The notes under the pieces: model-generated | What the model was told of the DNA's origin: nothing | Database searches by the model: none | What the model saw: the letters and a program-made list of their open reading frames with translations, nothing else | Part shown: one piece after another, positions 6,374 through 10,198 of the stretch | How the letters are laid out: each line of letters begins with the position of its first letter | How positions within the stretch are numbered: position 1 is the first letter of the stretch | NCBI GenBank assembly: GCA_002408385.1 | Contig: DHSB01000007.1 | Span: 57,520-67,717, forward strand | DNA length: 10,198 nucleotides | Direction of reading: 5' to 3' | Origin: Myxococcales bacterium UBA5297 | GTDB taxonomy: Bacteria > Myxococcota > Myxococcia > Myxococcales > UBA5297 | Translations under genes and position numbers: made by a program

Positions 6374-6488
6374 GTGTTATCGACAGGTTCGGCGCTCGCC
6401 TTTCGGACGACGCGAGAGCTTTGGCGGTTAGGGACTGCCCGCTCAGACCGGCGCCCAGGCAGACCGCCGCCCGAGGAGCCCCTGCACC

Positions 6489-7373
6489 ATGGCCGACCAG
6501 CTCGTCAGACTGCACCTGAAGGAGCCCGACCTACTTGTCGTCGGCGTCCTCTGCACCGAAACGGCCCGCGCCGCGCGCGAGCTCCACCGCTGCCTGCCGA
6601 CCTCGGCGGCCTTCTTCGCCGAGGCGCTGGCCGCTGGCTTCGGCATCGCCGGGCTGCTCGGCGACAACGCGCGCATCAACCTGCAGCTCACCTGCGACGG
6701 CCCGCTCAAGGGCCTCTTCGTCGACGCCGACGCCCAGGGGCGGACCCGCGGCTATGTACGCAACCCCTCGGTCAACTTCCTCGACTCTGCTCCGTCCGCC
6801 GCCCTGGGACGCGACGGAGCGCTCTCCGTGCTGCGCGACCTGCAGAACGGCGAGATCTATCGGGGAGCGATCGGCCTCGAGCACCTCGAGCTCTCCCGCG
6901 ACCTCGAGCGCTACTACCGCGAGTCGGACCAGCTCGAGACGCTGGTACGCGTCGAGGTGACAGCGGCGGCCGAGGAGCCGCTTGGCCGGGTCGCCGCCCT
7001 GTTCGTCCAGCGGATGCCGAGCGCCGAGGAGGCTGCGGTCGAAAGGGTCCGAGCCGCGCTCGCGGACCAGCCACTCGAGGCCGCCGGGCCGCGCGGTCCG
7101 GCCCGGGCCTTCGACCTCACGCAGCCGGTCGCCAGGCTGTTCTCGGGCGATTGGGAGCTGCACGCCGAGTATCCGCTCGTCTACGACTGCGGCTGCTCGG
7201 CCGAGCGCGTCCTCCGCGCGGTGACGGCGATGGGGCGCCCAGAGATCGAGGACATGCTCGTGCGCGAAGGGCGTGCGGTGGCAACTTGCGCGTTCTGCAA
7301 CAAGACCTATGAGGTCTCCGCCGACGAGCTCAGGCGCCTGCTCGCCAAGCTTGGGGCCGGGCCGGCGCAGTAG
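6489..7373 (+). CDS. hslO: Hsp33 redox-regulated chaperone
   Basis: The 294-aa protein matches Hsp33 in length and order. An N-terminal substrate-binding domain contains the GDNARINLQLTCDGPLKG segment (58-75), GYVRNP (88-93) and GEIYRG (121-126). The C-terminal zinc switch has C234-x-C236 (DCGCS) and C267-x2-C270 (CAFC). In reducing cytosol the four cysteines hold zinc and the chaperone is idle; under oxidation plus unfolding they form disulfides, and the protein dimerises and holds unfolding clients. All key cysteines are present, so it should be active. GAGGAG at 6473-6478 lies 10 bases before the ATG. It stands alone on plus, converging with the lipoprotein gene. The stop codon overlaps a long inverted repeat. 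Confidence 0.96.
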   Translation: MADQLVRLHLKEPDLLVVGVLCTETARAARELHRCLPTSAAFFAEALAAGFGIAGLLGDNARINLQLTCDGPLKGLFVDADAQGRTRGYVRNPSVNFLDSAPSAALGRDGALSVLRDLQNGEIYRGAIGLEHLELSRDLERYYRESDQLETLVRVEVTAAAEEPLGRVAALFVQRMPSAEEAAVERVRAALADQPLEAAGPRGPARAFDLTQPVARLFSGDWELHAEYPLVYDCGCSAERVLRAVTAMGRPEIEDMLVREGRAVATCAFCNKTYEVSADELRRLLAKLGAGPAQ

Positions 7374-7471
7374 CGCTCGCCCTCGAGAGGTGTCGCGAAA
7401 TCTCCCTGACCTCCGCCCGCTCACCCGCGGGCGTGGCCTCCCGAGGCACGAGTGAGGCGGGGGCGAGCGCT
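7372..7471. repeat. long imperfect inverted repeat after hslO, possible three-way-junction RNA or terminator
   Basis: AGCGCTCGCCC (7372-7382) is perfectly complementary to GGGCGAGCGCT (7461-7471). With one G-T pair the stem extends to 14 pairs. Inside are GAGGT/ACCTC (7387-7391 with 7409-7413) and CTCAC/GTGAG (7420-7424 with 7452-7456), the latter enclosing GCCTC-CC-GAGGC (7436-7447). The left arm includes the last two bases of the hslO stop. The position between convergent genes suits a bidirectional terminator, but no T-run follows. Confidence 0.45.
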
Positions 7472-7506
7472 CCTTCGACTTCGGCCTCGCGAGCCCGGCC
7501 TACGCT

Positions 7507-7533
7507 GAGGTCGAACCGCTCTTCGACACCTCT
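7507..7533 (-). terminator. stem-loop just downstream of the lipoprotein gene
   Basis: GTCGAA (7510-7515) and TTCGAC (7522-7527) pair around a six-base loop, with outer GAGG/CCTC pairing across a small bulge. It begins directly after the lipoprotein stop on the minus strand. The segment CGACACCTCT (7524-7533) is also the exact reverse complement of 7386-7395, so it could pair there instead. The T-run of a classical terminator is lacking. Confidence 0.3.
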
Positions 7534-8214
7534 TCAGTACGACCAGCCGCGGTAGGCCGGGGTCTTCTCTGCGGTCGGCTTGCCGTCGGCGAACGGCTTG
7601 TCGCTCAGCCACAGCACGAGGTTTCGGCTCTTCTCCGGCTTTCCCATCGGACCGCTCGGCGGAAGCGTGGCGTGCTCGGTATGCACCAGCGCGTGGTAGG
7701 TCTTCCCGACCTCCAGACAGTACTCGGCCACATAGGCGACCTCGTTGCCCTCGGCGAGGTACTCCTTGACGACCTCGGGCGCGGTCTGGTCGCCCGGCCG
7801 GTATTCGCGCTCGACCGAGGGCGCGAGGTAGGTGCGCACGCGACGAGGCGCGACGCGAGCCTCCTTGCCCGCGGCCACCAGCGTGATCGGCTCACTCGAG
7901 TGGTAGGCCACCGTGAAGCTCGACAGGACCCCGTCCCGCCGCTCCCCGTAGATCCACTCGAAATAGCCGCACCGGTTTCGGCCAAGGTAGCTCTCGGCCC
8001 CCTTGCCCTCGACGCGCACCTGGAACGGCGTCCCCGGGGGAACCTCGCGCAGGAACTCCTCTTCTCCAACCTTCATGGTGCTGGTGCTCATGGCTTCGCT
8101 CACTGAGGGCTGCGCCTCGCCGGCAGGTCTATGCGACCGGAGGGGCTGGGTTTGGGGACCACAGGCGAGCGCCAGCAAGACGGGGAGGAGAGGAGCAGGG
8201 GCTGGCGTTCGCAT
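7534..8214 (-). CDS. predicted lipoprotein of unknown function
   Basis: I start at the ATG at 8212-8214 (226 aa) because it gives a clean lipoprotein signal: Pro-rich n-region, LLPVLLALA and then C18 as the lipidated cysteine (ALAC-G). A GTG six codons earlier is possible; neither has a good ribosome site. After a polar linker the body (about 55-226) is a mixed soluble domain with many aromatics (YFEWIYGERRD, W225). Two further cysteines, C82 and C166, could form a disulfide in the envelope. I recognise no family. It follows glgC in the same direction after 71 bases, so the two may be co-transcribed, but nothing in the protein suggests a glycogen role. Export and lipidation are well supported, the function is not. 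Confidence 0.75.
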   Translation of the reverse strand: MRTPAPAPLLPVLLALACGPQTQPLRSHRPAGEAQPSVSEAMSTSTMKVGEEEFLREVPPGTPFQVRVEGKGAESYLGRNRCGYFEWIYGERRDGVLSSFTVAYHSSEPITLVAAGKEARVAPRRVRTYLAPSVEREYRPGDQTAPEVVKEYLAEGNEVAYVAEYCLEVGKTYHALVHTEHATLPPSGPMGKPEKSRNLVLWLSDKPFADGKPTAEKTPAYRGWSY

Positions 8215-8238
8215 GGGCGCGAAGTATCGCACGAGGCC

Positions 8239-8259
8239 CGAGAGCCGGAAGCGCTCTCG
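8239..8259 (-). terminator. hairpin between glgC and the lipoprotein gene
   Basis: CGAGAGC and GCTCTCG form a perfect 7-bp stem with a 7-base loop, 26 bases after the glgC stop on the minus strand. It might weaken read-through into the lipoprotein gene. No T-run follows, so an mRNA-stability or attenuation role is equally possible. Confidence 0.3.
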
Positions 8260-8285
8260 CCCGCCCCAAGCGCTCCTCGCAGGCG

Positions 8286-9530
8286 TTACTCGCTGCGGTC
8301 GACCTTCATGCCCTTGGGGATGACGACTATCCCCGAGTCGGTCACGTGGAAGCGCCGCCGGTCCTCCTCGGCGTCGTAGCCGATGGTCGTGTTCGGCGGC
8401 ACCTCGACGTTCTTGTCGATGATGGCGCGGCGGATCTTGCAGCGGCGACCGATGTTGACGTTCTCAAAGAGAATGGATTCCTCGACGTAGGCAAAGGAGT
8501 TCACGCGCGCCCGCGGCGACAGGATGCACTTCTGCACGTGGCCCCCCGAGATGATGCAGCCTTCGCTGACGAGCGAATCGGTGGCGTGGCCGACGCGCTT
8601 CTGGGCCTCGTCGCTGAAGACGAACTTGGCGGGCGGGTGCGGAAGCTGCGTCGTGTAGACCGGCCAGCGCTCGTTATAGAGGTTGAAGACCGGGTCGACC
8701 TGGATGAGGTCGAGGTTGGACATGAAGTAGGCGTCGATGGTCCCGACGTCGCGCCAGTAGCCGCGCTCCTTCTCGCTCTGGCCGGGGACCCGGTTGGCCG
8801 CGAAGTCGTACACGTAGACCTTCGCGCGCTTGAACATCTCGCCGATGATCGACGGGCCGAGGTCGTGCGCGCTCTCTGGCTGGTCGGCGTCGCGCACGAC
8901 CTCTCTGACGAGGGCGTCGGCGCTGAAGAGGTAGTTGCCCATCGAGGCGAGACAGCGGCTCGGATCACCGGGCATCGGCTTGGCCTCCGAGGGCGGCGGC
9001 TTCTCGACGAAGCCAGTCATCCGGCCCTGTGCGTCTACCTCGATGACGCCGAAGCTCGCCGACTGCTCGATGGGGACAGGGAGGGCCGCCACCGTGCAGT
9101 CCGCCTCCGTCTCCTGGTGCCACTCGAGCATGGGCCGCAGGTCCATGCGGTAGACGTTGTCGGCGCCGAAGACGAAGACGAAGTCCGGCCCCTCGTCGGT
9201 GATGACGTTCAGGTTCTGGTAGATGGCGTCGGCCGAACCCTTGAACCACTCGGGCCCGGTGCGCATCTGCGCCGGAATCGCCTCGACATAGTGGCCGAGC
9301 ATGTTCGAGAGGCGCCAGGCGCGGCTCAGGTGCTTGTTGAGCGAGTCGCTCTTGTACTGGGTGAGCACCTTGATCTTCAGGACGCCCGAGTTGGCGAAGT
9401 TGGAGAGCACGAAGTCGATGATGCGATAGCGCCCGCCGAACGGGACCGCCGGTTTGGCGCGGTCTCGGGTCAGCGGGTCGAGGCGCTCGCCGCGCCCGCC
9501 AGCGAGGATCATCGCAAGCAGTCTTGCCAT
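8286..9530 (-). CDS. glgC: glucose-1-phosphate adenylyltransferase (ADP-glucose pyrophosphorylase)
   Basis: The 414-aa enzyme makes ADP-glucose and pyrophosphate from ATP and glucose-1-phosphate, the committed step of bacterial glycogen synthesis. The nucleotide-binding start ([19 protein letters not shown], 5-23, then K26 and P27) is intact. [24 protein letters not shown] (98-106) and the catalytic-Asp motif [10 protein letters not shown] (D124) follow, then FVEKP with sugar-phosphate Lys K177 and SMGNYLF (196-202). The C-terminal third (about 295-410) shows the hexapeptide-type left-handed beta-helix ([35 protein letters not shown]) that helps allosteric control and tetramer formation. The length is normal. 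The ATG at 9528-9530 fits the family start, though the nearest GGAG is 12 bases upstream. No other glycogen genes are in view; the lipoprotein gene follows downstream. Confidence 0.96.
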   Translation of the reverse strand: MARLLAMILAGGRGERLDPLTRDRAKPAVPFGGRYRIIDFVLSNFANSGVLKIKVLTQYKSDSLNKHLSRAWRLSNMLGHYVEAIPAQMRTGPEWFKGSADAIYQNLNVITDEGPDFVFVFGADNVYRMDLRPMLEWHQETEADCTVAALPVPIEQSASFGVIEVDAQGRMTGFVEKPPPSEAKPMPGDPSRCLASMGNYLFSADALVREVVRDADQPESAHDLGPSIIGEMFKRAKVYVYDFAANRVPGQSEKERGYWRDVGTIDAYFMSNLDLIQVDPVFNLYNERWPVYTTQLPHPPAKFVFSDEAQKRVGHATDSLVSEGCIISGGHVQKCILSPRARVNSFAYVEESILFENVNIGRRCKIRRAIIDKNVEVPPNTTIGYDAEEDRRRFHVTDSGIVVIPKGMKVDRSE

Positions 9531-9956
9531 GAGGGCCCGAAGCTCCGAATCAGAATGGGGATGCCGTCCAGGCTAGACCTTCGCGAGAGTCACCGGCAAC
9601 CGACTCGACCGCCTGCCGTTCACCCGGCCGCGCGGACTGCGCTGGCGGGTGCGCGACAAGGGCCTCGACGGCGCCGTCGGCAATCGGGGCGCGGCTCGTG
9701 CTCGCGCCCGAGGATCGAGCCGAGACCAACGAGTCGAACGACTCTGCGGATGACCGCTTCGACCGACCTCGGGTTCGTAGATGGGGAGCGGCGCCCGCGA
9801 GGGCGGCCATCGTTTCCCGGAGGTTCGTGGCCGCGGCTCGACGGGCTCGCGGCTCCGCTCGTCGCGCCAAAAAGCGGTCAAGCCAGGTTGTCCGATGGTT
9901 CGGTGACGTCGGCGGCGATTCAGGTCCGAGCGAAGCAAGGGCTCGACGCGCCGGAG
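9531..9956. other. 426-base stretch between glgC and the repeat array
   Basis: No convincing gene is seen. Minus-strand open frames here are Arg/Pro/Ser-rich without a domain. A plus frame opens at ATG 9750-9752 and stays open through the repeat array to the window edge, but it has no ribosome site and weaker third-position GC than the real genes. A 14-base palindrome GAGTCGAACGACTC lies at 9731-9744. The glgC promoter should be in the first part, but I cannot point to a clear one. Confidence 0.5.
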
Positions 9957-10198
9957 GGCTTGCTCGACGCGTCGGAGGGCTTGCTCGACGCGTCGGAGGG
10001 CTTGCTCGACGTGTCAGAGGGCTTGCTCGACGTGTCCGAGGGCTTGCTCGACGTGTCCGAGGGCTTGCTCGACGTGTCCGAGGGCTTGCTCGACGCGTCG
10101 GAGGGCTTACTCGACGTGTCGGGGGCTTGCTCGACGCGTCGGAGGGCGTGCTCGACGCGTCGGAGGGCTTGCTCGACGTGTCGGAGGGCTTGCTCGAC
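9957..10198. repeat. 21-bp tandem repeat array running off the right edge
   Basis: Units begin GGCTTGCTCGAC and repeat every 21 bases: eleven units from 9957 to 10186 plus a 12-base partial unit at the edge, and a degenerate unit just before (9936-9956). Unit eight (10104-10123) is 20 bases, missing one A. Differences are few: GCG or GTG at codon five, TCG/TCC/TCA at codon six, one TTA, one GTG for TTG. On the plus strand it reads Gly-Leu-Leu-Asp-Ala/Val-Ser-Glu until unit eight. On the minus strand one frame reads Leu-Arg-Arg/His-Val-Glu-Gln-Ala but meets TGA at 10014-10016. Many units contain the palindrome CGACGCGTCG. It may be a coding heptad repeat, a minisatellite or a protein-binding array. 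Confidence 0.92.

Noticed and set aside
6531..7424. 297-codon minus-strand open frame
   Set aside because: It is a shadow of hslO, whose cysteine switch and full length are unmistakable on plus.
9573..10013. Minus-strand coiled-coil-like gene from the repeat (Leu-Arg-Arg-Val-Glu-Gln-Ala)
   Set aside because: The heptad pattern is attractive, but unit three has TGA in this frame (10014-10016), unit eight shifts the frame, and the downstream part is Arg/Pro/Ser-rich with no domain.
9957..10198. CRISPR array
   Set aside because: The 21-base units abut directly with no unique spacers, and no cas gene is present.
9750..10198. Plus-strand gene starting at ATG 9750 and running through the array
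   Set aside because: There is no ribosome site, third-position GC is weaker than in true genes, and unit eight breaks the frame. It is not listed as a gene but remains possible if the frame continues past the edge.

Overview
The window is a strongly GC-rich bacterial chromosome segment. Its genes have high third-position GC, short intergenic gaps and several ATGA stop/start overlaps. A gene resembling the gliding-machinery protein AgmX/GltJ, a FYDLN-type zinc-ribbon protein and an ECF sigma/anti-sigma pair together point to Myxococcota or a related former deltaproteobacterium. This assignment comes from gene families only, not from a marker-gene phylogeny. No insertion sequence, phage gene, tRNA, rRNA or CRISPR array was seen, so this looks like ordinary chromosome rather than an island.

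Left part (1-2805, all minus strand): a three-gene unit read right to left. A 531-aa protein carries an N-terminal zinc ribbon, a GYF_2-like domain, one membrane span and an AgmX/PglI-type C-terminal domain. It is followed after 15 bases by a sigma-70-like factor with an unusual hydrophobic C-terminal segment. That gene overlaps by ATGA a zinc-finger anti-sigma-like membrane protein that runs off the left edge. The layout suggests an envelope-to-transcription signalling cassette. A 360-base divergent region (2806-3165) with a perfect 17-bp palindrome separates it from the plus-strand FYDLN zinc-ribbon gene.

Middle (3433-5800): a sparsely coding stretch holds one plausible 58-aa minus-strand gene. 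Next comes a two-gene minus-strand unit: an EcsC-like helical protein with a histone-H1-like Lys/Pro/Ala tail, overlapping by ATGA a Nudix hydrolase of the ADP-ribose pyrophosphatase type. Upstream and divergent lies ssb.

Right part (5801-10198): ssb and hslO (Hsp33) lie on plus. They converge on a minus-strand pair, glgC (glucose-1-phosphate adenylyltransferase) and a lipoprotein of unknown function. The hslO/lipoprotein convergence is rich in inverted repeats. The last 242 bases are a 21-bp tandem repeat array running off the right edge, with one 20-bp unit that breaks the reading frame.

Most genes here are single-job housekeeping or stress functions: DNA binding (SSB), redox chaperone (Hsp33), glycogen synthesis (GlgC) and nucleotide-sugar clean-up (Nudix). 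The least ordinary items are the sigma factor with a membrane segment next to the AgmX-like protein, the EcsC/H1-tail fusion beside a Nudix enzyme, and the 21-bp array.
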